This document shows, one piece after another, positions 36,762-47,463 of a stretch of DNA of 64,000 nucleotides. A program made the translations under genes and the position numbers. The notes beneath the pieces are model-generated. The model was not told the DNA's origin. It did no database searches and saw only the letters and a program-made list of their open reading frames with translations. The stretch's first letter is position 1, and the number at the start of each line of letters is the position of its first letter. Source of the stretch: Arcobacter defluvii (GTDB lineage: Bacteria > Campylobacterota > Campylobacteria > Campylobacterales > Arcobacteraceae); the NCBI RefSeq assembly GCF_013201725.1, contig NZ_CP053835.1, positions 2,108,001 through 2,172,000 on the forward strand. Reading direction: 5' to 3'.

Positions 36762-37849
36762 TTATCTTGTTCCAATAAATTATATAAGGCAAAACTTAAT
36801 GGTTTAATATTTAATTTTGTTAAAGATGAAATTGGCAAAACAAAGTATGGCTTACTATTATCAAATCTTGAATAAATTAAATCTTGAATAAAATATGGGT
36901 AATCACCTTCAAATTTAAATTCATTTGAATTACTCTGTTCTAAACCAATTTCTTTTATAAAATTTTTAATATCGTTTTCTAAATCTTCACCAAAATATCC
37001 ATCAACTTTACTTAGTACAATTGCAAAATTTCTTTTTGATAATTCTGTAGAGAACTTTGTAACTTCTTCTTTTAAAACTTTATATTGTTCAATCATTGTT
37101 CTATAATTTGCAACATCAATTACAAATAATAAAGTTTTTGTTCTTTCAATATGTTTTAAAAATTCAAGTCCTAAACCTCTTCCTTCACTAGCTCCATCTA
37201 TAATTCCTGGAATATCAGCCATCACAAAAGAGTTAAAATCTCCAACATTAACAACTCCAAGTTTTGGTGTTATTGTTGTAAATTCATAATTTGCTATTTC
37301 AGGAGTTGCATTTGATGTAACAGAAATTAGAGTTGATTTCCCTACATTTGGATAACCTACTAATCCAACATCTGCAATTAGTTTTAACTCTAATCTAATG
37401 TTTTTTGTAACTCCTGGTAATCCTGGTTGGAAATATGTAGGTCTTTGATTTCTTGAATTTTTAAAGTGAACATTTCCTAATCCACCTTTCCCACCTTCAA
37501 GAAATAAAACTTTTTCTCCAGGAATTAATAAATCAAATATAATTTCATTTGTTTCATCATCAATAATTTGAGTTCCTGGAGGAACAACCAATACAAGTGT
37601 TTCTCCAGATTTTCCTGTCATATTTCCACCCATACCTTGCTTTCCATTATCAGCTTTAAAGAATTTTTTTCCTTTATAACTTGATAGAGTATCAGTATTG
37701 TTGTCAACTAAAAAGTAAACATCACCACCTTTTCCTCCATCTCCACCATCTGGTCCACCTTTAACAACAAATTTTTCTCTTCTAAACGAAGCGCACCCTT
37801 GTCCACCTTTTCCAGATGTAACGGCAAATCTAGCGCTATCTATAAACAT
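36758..37849 (-). CDS. obg: Obg-family GTPase (CgtA)
   Basis: 363 residues. Glycine-rich Obg fold (1-158, [28 protein letters not shown]) followed by the G domain with [20 protein letters not shown] and LSKVD. A ribosome-assembly GTPase needed for growth. It lies downstream of rplU-rpmA with a terminator between, which may be leaky. Confidence 0.97.
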   Translation of the reverse strand: MFIDSARFAVTSGKGGQGCASFRREKFVVKGGPDGGDGGKGGDVYFLVDNNTDTLSSYKGKKFFKADNGKQGMGGNMTGKSGETLVLVVPPGTQIIDDETNEIIFDLLIPGEKVLFLEGGKGGLGNVHFKNSRNQRPTYFQPGLPGVTKNIRLELKLIADVGLVGYPNVGKSTLISVTSNATPEIANYEFTTITPKLGVVNVGDFNSFVMADIPGIIDGASEGRGLGLEFLKHIERTKTLLFVIDVANYRTMIEQYKVLKEEVTKFSTELSKRNFAIVLSKVDGYFGEDLENDIKNFIKEIGLEQSNSNEFKFEGDYPYFIQDLIYSRFDNSKPYFVLPISSLTKLNIKPLSFALYNLLEQDK

Positions 37850-37943
37850 ATAACTTTCCTTTTAATAAATAATTAAAAACTAAAAGTAAAATTGTGATTT
37901 TCACTGTTAACTTTTAATTAGTTATGTTAATTTTTAAATAAAA

Positions 37944-37973
37944 AAAGGGTGTAGGCAAAGCCATACACCCTTT
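37944..37973 (-). terminator. Terminator after rplU-rpmA
   Basis: AAAGGGTGTAGGC and GCCATACACCCTTT flank AAA, with one bulged base. On the minus strand it is followed by seven Ts, a classical intrinsic terminator. Confidence 0.88.
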
Positions 37974-37996
37974 AAAGAAAATAATTTGATTCAGAA

Positions 37997-38254
37997 TTAC
38001 GATGCTGCGTAAACTGAAACTTTTTTTCTTTTTTTATCTTTAATTTCAAATTTAACAACACCGTCAATTAAAGAATAAATAGTATGATCTTTACCCATAC
38101 CAACATTTTGACCTAAATGTACTTTAGTACCTCTTTGTCTAATAATGATATTTCCAGCTCTTACAACTTCACCACCAAATTTTTTAACACCAAGTCTTCT
38201 ACCAGCTGAATCTCTATTATTCTGTGTACTTCCCTGACCTTTTTTGTGAGCCAT
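37997..38254 (-). CDS. rpmA: Ribosomal protein bL27
   Basis: 85 residues with the bL27 sequence [20 protein letters not shown] at the N-terminus and [19 protein letters not shown]. Sits at the 50S peptidyl-transferase centre. The very N-terminus starts directly with MAHKKG, so there is no leader that needs cleavage as in Firmicutes. Confidence 0.98.
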   Translation of the reverse strand: MAHKKGQGSTQNNRDSAGRRLGVKKFGGEVVRAGNIIIRQRGTKVHLGQNVGMGKDHTIYSLIDGVVKFEIKDKKRKKVSVYAAS

Positions 38255-38281
38255 GATTGTTCTCCTTAACTTTTATTATGC

Positions 38282-38599
38282 TTATGCAGCAATTTTTGTA
38301 ATTCTAATTTTTGTGAAGCTTTTTCTAAAACCTCTTTTTAATTTTGAATCTTTTCTTCTTCTTTTTTTGTAAATGATTACTTTTCTAGCTCTATTTACAC
38401 CAGTACCATCTAATACTACAACTGCTTCTACTTTTGCATTTGCAACTGCTTCACCAGTTTTTAATTCACCGTTGTTTACAGCTAAAACATCAGTAATTTC
38501 TAAAGTTTCTTTTGCAGCTTTACCAGTATAATCAACATCTAAGATATCACCCTCAGAAACTTTATACTGTTTTCCACCACACTTGATAATTGCGTACAT
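38282..38599 (-). CDS. rplU: Ribosomal protein bL21
   Basis: 105 residues, starting MYAIIKCGGKQYKVSEGD and with KRRRKDSKLKRGFR near the end, the family signature region. First gene of the rplU-rpmA pair, 27 bases ahead of rpmA. Confidence 0.98.
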   Translation of the reverse strand: MYAIIKCGGKQYKVSEGDILDVDYTGKAAKETLEITDVLAVNNGELKTGEAVANAKVEAVVVLDGTGVNRARKVIIYKKRRRKDSKLKRGFRKSFTKIRITKIAA

Positions 38600-38715
38600 C
38601 TTTCTTCCTCTAATTCAATTCTATATGCATAAGTCGATACTTTTTCATATTAACTCTATTTTTCGAACCGGAATAGTATCTTAATTTAGTTTAAACTTTC
38701 TTTAAGCCTAAGATT

Positions 38716-39099
38716 TCAATGATAATCATTTGCTAAAGCAATTGCATCTACCATTATCAAAGAATTCTTTGGTAATCCTTTTACAGAAATTGTGCTTCTT
38801 GCTGGTTTATGTTCACCAAATGCTTCAGCAAATAAAACATTAACTACTCCAAAATCATCTATATTTTCTAAATAAACTGATATTTTCACTACTTTTTCCA
38901 TGCCACTATCAGCATCTTCTAAAAGTGTTCTAAGATTTGTTAATACTTGTCTTGTTTGAACTTTTATATCTCTTTCAATCATTGTACCATCTAAAGTTAC
39001 TGGAACTTGAGCAGATGTATAAATCATACCATTTACCTTAACAGCAGGTGAATATGGTCCTATAGCTTGTGGTAAATTGTCACTTTCAATAAATTTCAT
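38716..39099 (-). CDS. ridA: RidA-family enamine/imine deaminase
   Basis: 127 residues. The N-terminal NLPQAIGPYSPAVKVNG and the C-terminal ARSTISVKGLPKNSLIMVDAIA regions, with the Arg and Glu-type pocket, match RidA. It removes reactive enamines formed by PLP enzymes such as threonine dehydratase. A single gene between dnaG and rplU. Confidence 0.94.
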   Translation of the reverse strand: MKFIESDNLPQAIGPYSPAVKVNGMIYTSAQVPVTLDGTMIERDIKVQTRQVLTNLRTLLEDADSGMEKVVKISVYLENIDDFGVVNVLFAEAFGEHKPARSTISVKGLPKNSLIMVDAIALANDYH

Positions 39100-39193
39100 C
39101 GGATTTTCCTTATTTTCCTTAAGAAGTTAAAATAACTTTTTGGAATTTTACAAAAAATAAACTACTAATAAAATTAATTTTAAAAATTAATTT

Positions 39194-40828
39194 TCATAGA
39201 TTATAACTTACAAGTTTTCCTTGTTTTAATTGATAAATATTATCTTTAATTTTTCTAATCAAATTTGCTTTTTGTTTAAAATCTAGACTTTTATCATATG
39301 AAATTGCTGTTAATTTATTTGTATAAAATTTATATACCAATGTAAGAAGTTCTTGATTAAGTCTTTCATCATCATAATTTTCAAGCTTTTCATTTAAAAT
39401 AATCGAATTTAAAGATGGATTTTCTATATCAGTTAAGACTAATTCAAATTCATTTTTATGAAATTCAAACATAGAAGTATCAACTATATCTAAAACTGAA
39501 TCTAACCTTTTTGGTTTTTCAAGTATTGATTTTATTATACAAAGTTCAGCAATATCTATTTTTGATAAATTAACATCATTTATTCTGTGTTTATCTCCAC
39601 TAATTTTTATTCTATCTTCTCTTATATTCAGTTTTTGTGCTAAATATCTTTTATATTCATCTTGATTTAATAGACTTAAACTTTTTAAATAATCATTTGC
39701 TTCATTTAATGCTTTTTGTTTTTGACTAGGTTCATTTATATCATATTTTGAAATAATATAATCTATAGCATAAGGAATAAAAGATATTGGATTTATAAAA
39801 ATATTATTTAATTCTTCAATTTTTTTTCCCTTAACCATATCAGCAGGATCTTGTCCATCACTAAAAATTACAACTCCTCCTTCAAAATCACTTTGACTAA
39901 GCATTACAGATGCTTTAAAAGCTGCAGCAAGTCCAGCTTTGTCTCCATCATAAGCAAGTATTACTTTTGGCTCACCTCGTCTTAGAAGCGGTAAGTGTTC
40001 CGTTGTAAGTGCAGTTCCAAGTGTTGCAACTGCTGAATTAAATCCTGCTTGATGAAGCATAATTACATCTAAATAACCTTCACAAACAATTATTTGTTTA
40101 TTTTTATAAATCTTTTCTTTTGCTAAATGATACCCATATAAAAGTCTTGATTTATTAAAAAGTTTTGTTTGTGGGGAATTTACATATTTTGCATTATGTC
40201 CTGTTATTGTTCTTCCACCAAAACCTACAAGTTTGCCATTTATGGAATATATTGGAAAAGTTATTCTTTCTATAAATCTTGAATAAAGTCCATTTGTTCC
40301 TGTATCTATTATTCCTAAATCAATTGCTTCAGTTAAATTAAAATGATTTGATTTTAAAAAATTTATTGTATCAATAGAAACTGGAGCATAACCAATTTCA
40401 AATTTTTCTATTGAAAAATCAGAAATTCCTCTATCTTTTATGTACTCTTTTGCTACAGAATTATTTACAAAAAGTTTTTGATAAAATTTATTAACTTCTT
40501 CTAATACTTTAATATCTTGTTGTTTTTCATTATTATTGTCATACTCCAAATTAAAATTATACATTGAAGCTAATTTTTCTATTGTTTCAGGATATGATAA
40601 TTTTTCATATTCCATAACAAATTTTATAGAGTCTCCACCTGCCCCACATCCAAAACAATGATATATTTGTTTAGCTGGGCTAACCACAAAAGATGGAGTT
40701 GTTTCACCATGAAAAGGGCAACATGCTTTGAAATTTGCTCCAGATTTTTTTAATTCTATAAATTGTGAAACCACATCAACTACATCAAGATGGTTTTTTA
40801 AGTTTTCAATCGATTCTTTTTTTATCAT
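39194..40828 (-). CDS. dnaG: DNA primase
   Basis: 544 residues. Zinc finger CHC2 domain (CCPFHGETTPSF and HCFGCGAGGD, about 36-65), catalytic TOPRIM core (VCEGYLDVIMLHQAG, LAYDGDKAGLAAA), and a C-terminal helicase-interaction part. Makes RNA primers for replication. Transcribed leftward, divergent from the TPR gene. Confidence 0.97.
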   Translation of the reverse strand: MIKKESIENLKNHLDVVDVVSQFIELKKSGANFKACCPFHGETTPSFVVSPAKQIYHCFGCGAGGDSIKFVMEYEKLSYPETIEKLASMYNFNLEYDNNNEKQQDIKVLEEVNKFYQKLFVNNSVAKEYIKDRGISDFSIEKFEIGYAPVSIDTINFLKSNHFNLTEAIDLGIIDTGTNGLYSRFIERITFPIYSINGKLVGFGGRTITGHNAKYVNSPQTKLFNKSRLLYGYHLAKEKIYKNKQIIVCEGYLDVIMLHQAGFNSAVATLGTALTTEHLPLLRRGEPKVILAYDGDKAGLAAAFKASVMLSQSDFEGGVVIFSDGQDPADMVKGKKIEELNNIFINPISFIPYAIDYIISKYDINEPSQKQKALNEANDYLKSLSLLNQDEYKRYLAQKLNIREDRIKISGDKHRINDVNLSKIDIAELCIIKSILEKPKRLDSVLDIVDTSMFEFHKNEFELVLTDIENPSLNSIILNEKLENYDDERLNQELLTLVYKFYTNKLTAISYDKSLDFKQKANLIRKIKDNIYQLKQGKLVSYNL

Positions 40829-40912
40829 AAATTGGATTATACTCTTTTATTATTTTATATGAACTTTTATGTTAATATGCACTACTTTTAAGATAGATAA
40901 CAAAGGTTTTTT

Positions 40913-41962
40913 TTGGATAATATAGTTTTAGAATATAGGGATCCTCTATTTGGAATAATACTTATTGTTGCTCTAATTTTTGTAATTTCATTTATTACAT
41001 ATTCTTATGGTATTTATAAAGAAAGAAATGCAAGAAAAGATTATAGAAAACTTTCATTAAGATTTGAACTTGGAAAATTAAAAGAAGAAGATTACGTTCA
41101 TTTATATAAAACTTATAATCTTCCTTTTGATTCTATATTACTTTTAGCTTCAACTTTTTTACATAAAGGTGATTATAATAAAGCTATATCTGTTTATTTA
41201 ACACTTCTTGAACATGTTAATGAAAGAGTAAAAAAAGAAGAATTATTAGAACTTTTAGGAACAACATATTTTAAAGGTGGATTTTTACAAAGATCAAAAG
41301 AGATATTTTTAAGAATATTAAAATTTTCTCCTCATAATAAAAATGCATTAACTTATCTATTATTGATAAATGAAAAATTAAAAGATTTTAAAAAAGCAAA
41401 AGAAATTACATCTTCATTAGAAGAATTAGATGCAAATATGGAAACTGACAAAATTTATCTAGATTCACTAATAATTTTAAATGATTCAATTTTATCGTTT
41501 GAAAGAAGGACAGAACTTTTATATGAAATTTTTAAAGAAAATAAAATTATTGAAAGAATTTTTATTAATTTTTTAATTCAATTTAATAAACAATTTTTTT
41601 GGGAACATATAAAAGAATTTGACTGTTCAAAATTTATTGATGTTATGTGGTATTTAAACTTTGATGACATTAATTTTGAAAAAGTTTTAGAAAATAAATT
41701 TTTAGTTGAACTTTACAATGCAAAAGGTTACTTAAACACAATAAAACACAGTGATGATTTCGATTTAGATATTTTAATTCTAATAAATCAACATGAACAT
41801 AAAATCAAAGCTTCTTTAGATTTTGAATTTATTTGTAGTTCTTGTAAACACTCTCATCCTGTATTTGACACAAGATGTCCTCATTGTCATAATATTTTAA
41901 CATTTAATGTAAAACATCATTTAACTAAATCGTTTTATGAATCTTATCAATCTTTACAATAA
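40913..41962 (+). CDS. Membrane-anchored TPR protein with C-terminal zinc ribbon
   Basis: 349 residues. One N-terminal transmembrane helix (about 14-34) followed by TPR-like helices (GDYNKAISVYLTLLEHV, GGFLQRSKEIFLRILKF) and, near the end, CSSCKHSHPVFDTRCPHCHN, a four-cysteine zinc ribbon. This order recalls LapB/YciM, an envelope regulator of lipopolysaccharide synthesis, though the similarity is of architecture only. The start is TTG at 40913, with AAAGG 8 bases ahead. In the same group a gene at this place lies between dnaG and rnc. Confidence 0.75.
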   Translation: MDNIVLEYRDPLFGIILIVALIFVISFITYSYGIYKERNARKDYRKLSLRFELGKLKEEDYVHLYKTYNLPFDSILLLASTFLHKGDYNKAISVYLTLLEHVNERVKKEELLELLGTTYFKGGFLQRSKEIFLRILKFSPHNKNALTYLLLINEKLKDFKKAKEITSSLEELDANMETDKIYLDSLIILNDSILSFERRTELLYEIFKENKIIERIFINFLIQFNKQFFWEHIKEFDCSKFIDVMWYLNFDDINFEKVLENKFLVELYNAKGYLNTIKHSDDFDLDILILINQHEHKIKASLDFEFICSSCKHSHPVFDTRCPHCHNILTFNVKHHLTKSFYESYQSLQ

Positions 41963-42042
41963 TGTAAAAATAAAAAAATAACTAGATATAACATAATAAA
42001 ATATGTGATATACTTCCAAAGAAATTAAAAAAAAGGAAATAA

Positions 42043-42717
42043 ATGAGTGATTATTCTAAGTTAGAAAAGTGTTTGGATTATCAGTTTAAAAATAAAAATC
42101 TGATAATCGAAGCACTTACACATAAAAGTTATAAAAAACCTTATAATAATGAACGTTTAGAGTTTTTAGGTGATGCAGTTTTAAATCTAATTGTTGGAGA
42201 ATATTTATATTTAAAATTCCCAAAATCAAATGAAGGTGAACTCTCTAAAATTAGAGCTAGTTTAGTAAATGAAACAGGTTTTACAAGACTTGCAAATGAG
42301 ATAAAATTAGGCGATTATATTTTTATTTCTACAGCGGAAGAAAGAAATAAAGGAAGAACTAAAGCTTCTATTTTATCAGATGCTTTTGAAGCAATTATGG
42401 GTGCTGTTTACTTAGAATCAGGACTTGACGTTTTAAAACCTATTATTTTAAAATTACTTGAAAAATCTTATGTCAAAATAAATCTTGATGTATTATTTAG
42501 TGATTATAAAACAGCTCTTCAAGAGATAACTCAAGCAAAATTTGCATCAATTCCTGAATATAAAATAGAAGGTTCATATGGACCAGACCATAAAAAAGAG
42601 TTTGAAGTATCAATTTGGATTGATGGAGTAAATTATGGTTATGCTAGTGGTAAAAGTAAAAAACTAGCTCAACAAGCAGCTGCTAAAATTGCAATTGAAA
42701 AACTAAAAGGAGAATAA
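42043..42717 (+). CDS. rnc: Ribonuclease III
   Basis: 224 residues. Catalytic domain with [14 protein letters not shown] (about 38-51) and the C-terminal double-stranded RNA-binding domain with [19 protein letters not shown]. It cleaves rRNA precursors and double-stranded RNA. Five bases from aroC and co-transcribed with it. Confidence 0.98.
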   Translation: MSDYSKLEKCLDYQFKNKNLIIEALTHKSYKKPYNNERLEFLGDAVLNLIVGEYLYLKFPKSNEGELSKIRASLVNETGFTRLANEIKLGDYIFISTAEERNKGRTKASILSDAFEAIMGAVYLESGLDVLKPIILKLLEKSYVKINLDVLFSDYKTALQEITQAKFASIPEYKIEGSYGPDHKKEFEVSIWIDGVNYGYASGKSKKLAQQAAAKIAIEKLKGE

Positions 42718-42722
42718 CCAAT

Positions 42723-43799
42723 ATGAATACATTTGGTCATAGATTTAGGTTTACAACTTTTGGTGAATCTCATGGGAAAGCTCTTGGATGCATAGTTGAT
42801 GGCGTTCCAGCTGGAATTAAAATAGATGAAGAATTTATCCAAAGTGAAATGAATAGAAGAAAGCCTGGTCAAAATAAATTTGCAACTGCGAGAAAAGAAG
42901 GTGATGTTGTAGAAATTTTAAGTGGAGTTTTTGAAGGAATAACTACTGGAACTCCTATTTCTATGGTAATTTTCAATGAAAATCAAAAAAGTAGTGATTA
43001 TTCAAATGTAAAAGATTTATTCCGTCCAGGACATGCAGATTTTACATATTTTAATAAATATGGAACAAGAGATTATAGAGGTGGAGGAAGAAGTAGTGCT
43101 AGAGAAACAGCTGCTAGAGTAGCTGCTGGTGCTATTGCAAAACTTTTATTAAAAGAGTTAAATATAGATATCAAAAGTGGAATTTGTGAAATAGATGGTA
43201 TTCAAGCTTCAACTTTTGATTTTGAAAATGTTTCTAATTCTGAAATATTTGCCTTAGATAAAAATGTTGAAGAAGCACAAAAAAATGCTATTTTAGAAGC
43301 TAAAAATTCACATAATAGTGTTGGAGGAGTTGCACTTATAAATGTATCAAATGCTCCTATTGGTCTTGGTGAACCACTTTATTTTAAGCTTGATTCTCAA
43401 ATAGCAAATGCAATGATGGGAATAAATGCTGTAAAAGCTGTTGAAATTGGAGATGGAGCATTATCTTCAAGAGTAAAAGGTTATGATAATAATGACCAAA
43501 TACGAAAATCTGGATTTAAAACAAATCATAGTGGTGGAATTCTTGGTGGTATTTCAAATGGTGATGATATAAATGTAAAAGTTTATTTCAAAGCAACTCC
43601 ATCAATTTTTATAGAACAAGAAACTATTGATATAAATAATAATGAAGTAGAATGCAAACTAAAAGGAAGGCATGACCCTTGTGTTGCTGTACGTGGAAGT
43701 GTTGTTGCTGAGTCAATGATGGCTTTAGTTCTTGCTGATATGGTATTACTTAATATGTCATCAAAAATGGAAAATGTTAAAAAAGTCTATAATAACTAA
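42723..43799 (+). CDS. aroC: Chorismate synthase
   Basis: Last step of the shikimate pathway. 358 residues. Signatures [38 protein letters not shown], and [18 protein letters not shown] are present. Needs reduced FMN. Its tail overlaps the following peptidase gene. Confidence 0.98.
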   Translation: MNTFGHRFRFTTFGESHGKALGCIVDGVPAGIKIDEEFIQSEMNRRKPGQNKFATARKEGDVVEILSGVFEGITTGTPISMVIFNENQKSSDYSNVKDLFRPGHADFTYFNKYGTRDYRGGGRSSARETAARVAAGAIAKLLLKELNIDIKSGICEIDGIQASTFDFENVSNSEIFALDKNVEEAQKNAILEAKNSHNSVGGVALINVSNAPIGLGEPLYFKLDSQIANAMMGINAVKAVEIGDGALSSRVKGYDNNDQIRKSGFKTNHSGGILGGISNGDDINVKVYFKATPSIFIEQETIDINNNEVECKLKGRHDPCVAVRGSVVAESMMALVLADMVLLNMSSKMENVKKVYNN

Positions 43800-44532
43800 T
43801 TTTTCTTTTTTGCTTATTCTTTCTTTTGATTTATTAGCAAATGATGCAAATAAATTTGTTCAAGCTTATCCAGATTATATAAAAGAGTATTCAAACAATT
43901 ATTTAATCTGGAATGATAATGAAAAAATGATTTTTGATGACAAAATTGAAAATAAAACTTTTAAAGAAACACTAAAAAATGCTTCATTAAAAAATCAACT
44001 AGATATTCCATATATAAAAGTTTCAGAAAATAAAAACTACATTCCATCTAAAAATGAAGATTCTGGAAGAATAAGACATGAACCATTCTTTAAAAAAATG
44101 TACGGACATAATGAAAAAGAAGTAAAACAAAATCTTGTAAAAATTGTATGGCTTCCTAATAGTGCAAAAAAAAATATTTGGGTTAGTAAAATAAATAATA
44201 TAGATAAAAAATTAGAAGCTATTTCAAATGAAATTGAAAAACTTCCCAAAAATATTAAAATTTTTGCACAGCATCCAAGTGGAGTATTTAATTGGAGAAA
44301 AATAAGTAATACAAATAGACTGAGTGTTCACAGTTTTGGTATTGCAATTGATTTAAATGTAAAAGATTCGCATTATTGGTTATGGGACAAAGAAAAAGAT
44401 AATTTTACTTACAAAAATAAAATTCCTTTACAGATAGTAGAAATTTTTGAAAAATATGGATTTATTTGGGGAGGTAGATGGTATCACTATGATACTATGC
44501 ATTTTGAATATCGTCCTGAACTTCTCAATTAA
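43774..44532 (+). CDS. M15-family (VanY/D-Ala-D-Ala carboxypeptidase-like) peptidase
   Basis: 252 residues. N-terminal signal peptide (about 1-22, [17 protein letters not shown]). Zinc-site motifs [12 protein letters not shown] (about 188-199) and [15 protein letters not shown] near the C-terminus, as in M15 peptidases that trim peptidoglycan peptides. An upstream in-frame ATG at 43732 would put coding sequence before the signal peptide, so the ATG at 43774 is chosen; it overlaps aroC by 26 bases. Confidence 0.85.
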   Translation: MLKKSIITNFSFLLILSFDLLANDANKFVQAYPDYIKEYSNNYLIWNDNEKMIFDDKIENKTFKETLKNASLKNQLDIPYIKVSENKNYIPSKNEDSGRIRHEPFFKKMYGHNEKEVKQNLVKIVWLPNSAKKNIWVSKINNIDKKLEAISNEIEKLPKNIKIFAQHPSGVFNWRKISNTNRLSVHSFGIAIDLNVKDSHYWLWDKEKDNFTYKNKIPLQIVEIFEKYGFIWGGRWYHYDTMHFEYRPELLN

Positions 44533-44570
44533 AGAAGCATTTAACTTTTTTTAAATATAATACAAATATA

Positions 44571-44602
44571 AAGCAACTCTTTGGTCAAGGGTTGCTTTTT
44601 TT
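44571..44602 (+). terminator. Terminator after rnc-aroC-peptidase operon
   Basis: AAGCAACTCTT and AAGGGTTGCTT pair with one G-T wobble around a five-base loop, followed by a run of Ts on the plus strand. Confidence 0.85.
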
Positions 44603-44604
44603 AT

Positions 44605-45465
44605 TTATCTTCTTTTTAATTCAGCTTTTAACTCTTCAAGTCTTGCTATTCTATCTTCAGTTGTTGGATGTGTTCTAAATAAATTTGCAATATTTGATTT
44701 TAATCCTGAAAATGGATTTATAATAAACATATGAGCTGTTTGCTCTGTTGCATTATGAATTTGATGTCCACTTCTTGCATAATTCTCAAGTTTTGATAAA
44801 GCACTTTGTAAACCAGCTGGGTTTCCTGTAAGTCTAGCAGCTCCTTCATCAGCCATAAATTCCCTACTTCTACTAACTGTCATTTGAATAATTGAAGCAG
44901 CAATAGGAAGTAAAATAGCCATAGCTATCATCATAATGGGATTTGAATTTTGTCTATCACTATTATTTCCAAACATTGCACCAAATTGCATCATATTTGC
45001 AATCATTGCAATGGCTCCTGAAAAAACAGCTGCAATTGTACCAATTAAAATATCATAATGTTTTATATGAGATAACTCGTGTGCAATAACACCTTCAAGT
45101 TCTTCTTCATTTAACATCTCATATAATCCCATTGTAACAGCAACAGCTGCGTGCTCATAATTTCTTCCTGTTGCAAATGCATTTGGTGTATGATCAGGTA
45201 TCAAATATACCTTTGGCATAGGGAGTCCAGCTTTTTGTGTTAATTTTTGTGTAATTCTATAAACTGGATGCCGAACATCATCTAAAGGTGTAGCATCATA
45301 ATGTTTTAACACTTGTTGATCTGAATAGTAATAAGCATAAAAATTCATACCACCAGCAATCAAAAATGCTATTAACATACCATTTGTTCCACCAAATGAA
45401 TAACCTATAAATACGAATAATACCGTTAGAAATGTAAGTAAAAAAACTGTTTTTATTTGTTCCAT
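44605..45465 (-). CDS. htpX: Membrane zinc metalloprotease HtpX
   Basis: 286 residues from [15 protein letters not shown]. Hydrophobic helices at about 7-50 and 140-190. HEXXH motif in [14 protein letters not shown], the third ligand in [11 protein letters not shown]. It degrades misfolded membrane proteins with FtsH. An ATG at 45489 lies upstream, but the one at 45465 has AAGGAGG at good spacing. Confidence 0.94.
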   Translation of the reverse strand: MEQIKTVFLLTFLTVLFVFIGYSFGGTNGMLIAFLIAGGMNFYAYYYSDQQVLKHYDATPLDDVRHPVYRITQKLTQKAGLPMPKVYLIPDHTPNAFATGRNYEHAAVAVTMGLYEMLNEEELEGVIAHELSHIKHYDILIGTIAAVFSGAIAMIANMMQFGAMFGNNSDRQNSNPIMMIAMAILLPIAASIIQMTVSRSREFMADEGAARLTGNPAGLQSALSKLENYARSGHQIHNATEQTAHMFIINPFSGLKSNIANLFRTHPTTEDRIARLEELKAELKRR

Positions 45466-45519
45466 AGTATCCTCCTTAATTTTCAACATTTTAACAAATA
45501 TTAGTTAATAAAAATTAAA

Positions 45520-46434
45520 CTAAATATTATTTAAAATTGACTCTTTTTTATAAGGAACCTTCGCACTAGGAGTTACTTTTGAAGTAGTTTCAAGATGTAC
45601 ATCTTGGTCATCAAAAAAAATATCAGCTCCAAAAGCTTTGACAACTTCATATTTATCAACTCCACCTAAAAAAAATGCTTCATCAAGTCTTACTCCCCAT
45701 TGAGAAAGAGTTCGTATAACTCTTTCATGTGCAGGTGAATTTCTTGCTGTTATTAAAGCTGTTCTTATTGGTGTTTGTTCTTCTGAATATTTTGCTTGTA
45801 TGTTTGAAATAACTCTTAATAATTGAGCAAAAGGTCCTGTTTTCATAGGATTTGAAGCATTTTGTTTTTCATATTCTAAAAATGCGTTTAATCCTTGTGT
45901 TTTGTAAATAACTTCTGATTCTTCTGAAAATAAAACTGCATCTCCATCAAAAGCTATTTTTACTTGATTTGAAAATTCATCTTCCTCATTTTCATAAGGT
46001 AATATTCTAGCTGCTGCTATTCCTTCATTTATTGCATCTTGAACATCTTGTTCATTTGCAGATAAAAATAAATCAACTTTAAATGGTTTTAAATATTTTG
46101 AAATATCACTTCCTCCACTCCAAGCTGATCTTGCAATATCAAGTTTATATTTTTCTATTGATTTAGTAATTCTTAAACTTGTTGCTGAATTATTTCTTGA
46201 CATAATAATAACTTCAACTTGTTTATCATTTGGAAAATCATTATTTATTCTTAGTAAATTTTTTACAAGTCTAAAACCTGTCCCTTTTTTAAGTTGTATA
46301 TCTTCATTTTCAATTTGATATTTATAATATTCATCAAGACCTTTTTCTTCGAATATTTTATTTTCATCTTCTAAATTAAATAAAGCCCTTGAGGAAATTG
46401 CAATAACTAATTTTTTATTTAAATCATATCCCAA
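45520..46434 (-). CDS. 5'-Nucleotidase (NT5C1-like)
   Basis: 304 residues. The N-terminal LVIAISSRALFNLEDEN, then VIIMSRNNSATSLRI, IAFDGDAVLFSEESE, TGPFAQLLRVI and ALITARNSPAHERVIRTL match the cytosolic 5'-nucleotidase family. The aspartate nucleophile of the HAD-like core is in FDGDAVL. It should dephosphorylate nucleoside monophosphates. Single gene. Confidence 0.88.
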   Translation of the reverse strand: MGYDLNKKLVIAISSRALFNLEDENKIFEEKGLDEYYKYQIENEDIQLKKGTGFRLVKNLLRINNDFPNDKQVEVIIMSRNNSATSLRITKSIEKYKLDIARSAWSGGSDISKYLKPFKVDLFLSANEQDVQDAINEGIAAARILPYENEEDEFSNQVKIAFDGDAVLFSEESEVIYKTQGLNAFLEYEKQNASNPMKTGPFAQLLRVISNIQAKYSEEQTPIRTALITARNSPAHERVIRTLSQWGVRLDEAFFLGGVDKYEVVKAFGADIFFDDQDVHLETTSKVTPSAKVPYKKESILNNI

Positions 46435-46529
46435 AATAGTATCCTTATATTTTTTTTATTATACAAATTTTATAGAAAAAAAAGCATAAATCATTTAAAA
46501 TCAAAGATAATTTTTAAGTAAGAGAGAAT

Positions 46530-47009
46530 ATGAAAAAACTTTACATTATAAGACATACAAAAAAAGAAAATGAAGATTTAAACCAAGATGATTATGATAG
46601 AGAATTGTCAGAAGAAGGGATTGAAGAAGCAAAAAAAATAGCTATAAAGTTTGCAAAAAAAAAGCCTAATATTGATTTAATAGTTTCAAGTCCAGCAAAA
46701 AGAACTAGACAAACAGCAGAAATATTTGCAGAAATATTAAATTATAATAAAAGTATTATGCTAAATGAAGTTTTATATATGGCATTTGTAAATGAATTAC
46801 TTGAAACAATATCTTATACCTATGATACTGTTGATTCTATGATAATAGTAGGACATAATCCATCATTAACAGCTCTTGCTATAACTTTAGTTGGTTTTAA
46901 AGAGAAATTTGAAATGGGAGCAATTATGGAAATAGAATTTGATTGTAATAGTTGGATTGATATTTCTAAAGAAAACGCAAAACTGATAAATTATACTTTA
47001 TCAAATTAA
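46530..47009 (+). CDS. SixA-like phosphohistidine phosphatase
   Basis: 159 residues of the histidine phosphatase fold. The N-terminal catalytic motif is LYIIRHTKKE (His as nucleophile, with Thr in place of the usual Gly of RHG); SSPAKRTRQTAEIF and VGHNPSLT supply the other phosphate-binding residues. SixA removes phosphate from HPt domains or PtsO/PtsH-type histidines; the target here is unknown. Confidence 0.85.
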   Translation: MKKLYIIRHTKKENEDLNQDDYDRELSEEGIEEAKKIAIKFAKKKPNIDLIVSSPAKRTRQTAEIFAEILNYNKSIMLNEVLYMAFVNELLETISYTYDTVDSMIIVGHNPSLTALAITLVGFKEKFEMGAIMEIEFDCNSWIDISKENAKLINYTLSN

Positions 47010-47039
47010 ATAAGAAAAGTTAAAAACTTTTTCTTATTT
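47008..47039. terminator. Bidirectional terminator between sixA and the small secreted gene
   Basis: AAATAAGAAAAGT and ACTTTTTCTTATTT pair with one bulged base. It lies between the two convergent genes, with T-rich ends. Confidence 0.65.
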
Positions 47040-47451
47040 ATTCCAAATTTTTATTCAAAAGAACAACTGAAGCTAACTTTGTAAGTTCTTTTAATGTTTC
47101 TTTATTTAATTCTTGTTCTCCAACAACTGATGAAAATATCTCTGTAAAATTTTCCCTTGCCCAAGATCTAAGTTCAATTGCTGTCATAAATTTCTTTGTT
47201 GATAAAACTTTACCTTTGCTATTTGTAATAGTAACTTTTGCACTATCATTATTTTCAAAATTACCTTTTATTCCATCATTATTTGATATTTGATAACTTA
47301 CTTTTGCCTGATATAATTTACCTTTTACAATAGAACCATCATCAATAACTTTCCTTGGGAAACCTGTTTCTTTAAAAAAACCATCCCATTGATCAGCAAA
47401 TAAAGTAGAAAAACTAAATACCATAAAAATAAAAAATAAACTTTTTTTCAT
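47038..47451 (-). CDS. Secreted protein of unknown function
   Basis: 137 residues. Signal peptide about 1-19 (FIFMVFSFSTLFADQ). The remainder is charged and beta-rich (VKGKLYQAKVSYQI, AKVTITNSKGKVL) with no motif I recognise. It is the last gene after mnmE in the same direction, 12 bases away, and probably in the same transcript. Confidence 0.7.
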   Translation of the reverse strand: MKKSLFFIFMVFSFSTLFADQWDGFFKETGFPRKVIDDGSIVKGKLYQAKVSYQISNNDGIKGNFENNDSAKVTITNSKGKVLSTKKFMTAIELRSWARENFTEIFSSVVGEQELNKETLKELTKLASVVLLNKNLE

Positions 47452-47463
47452 TTATTAACCTTT

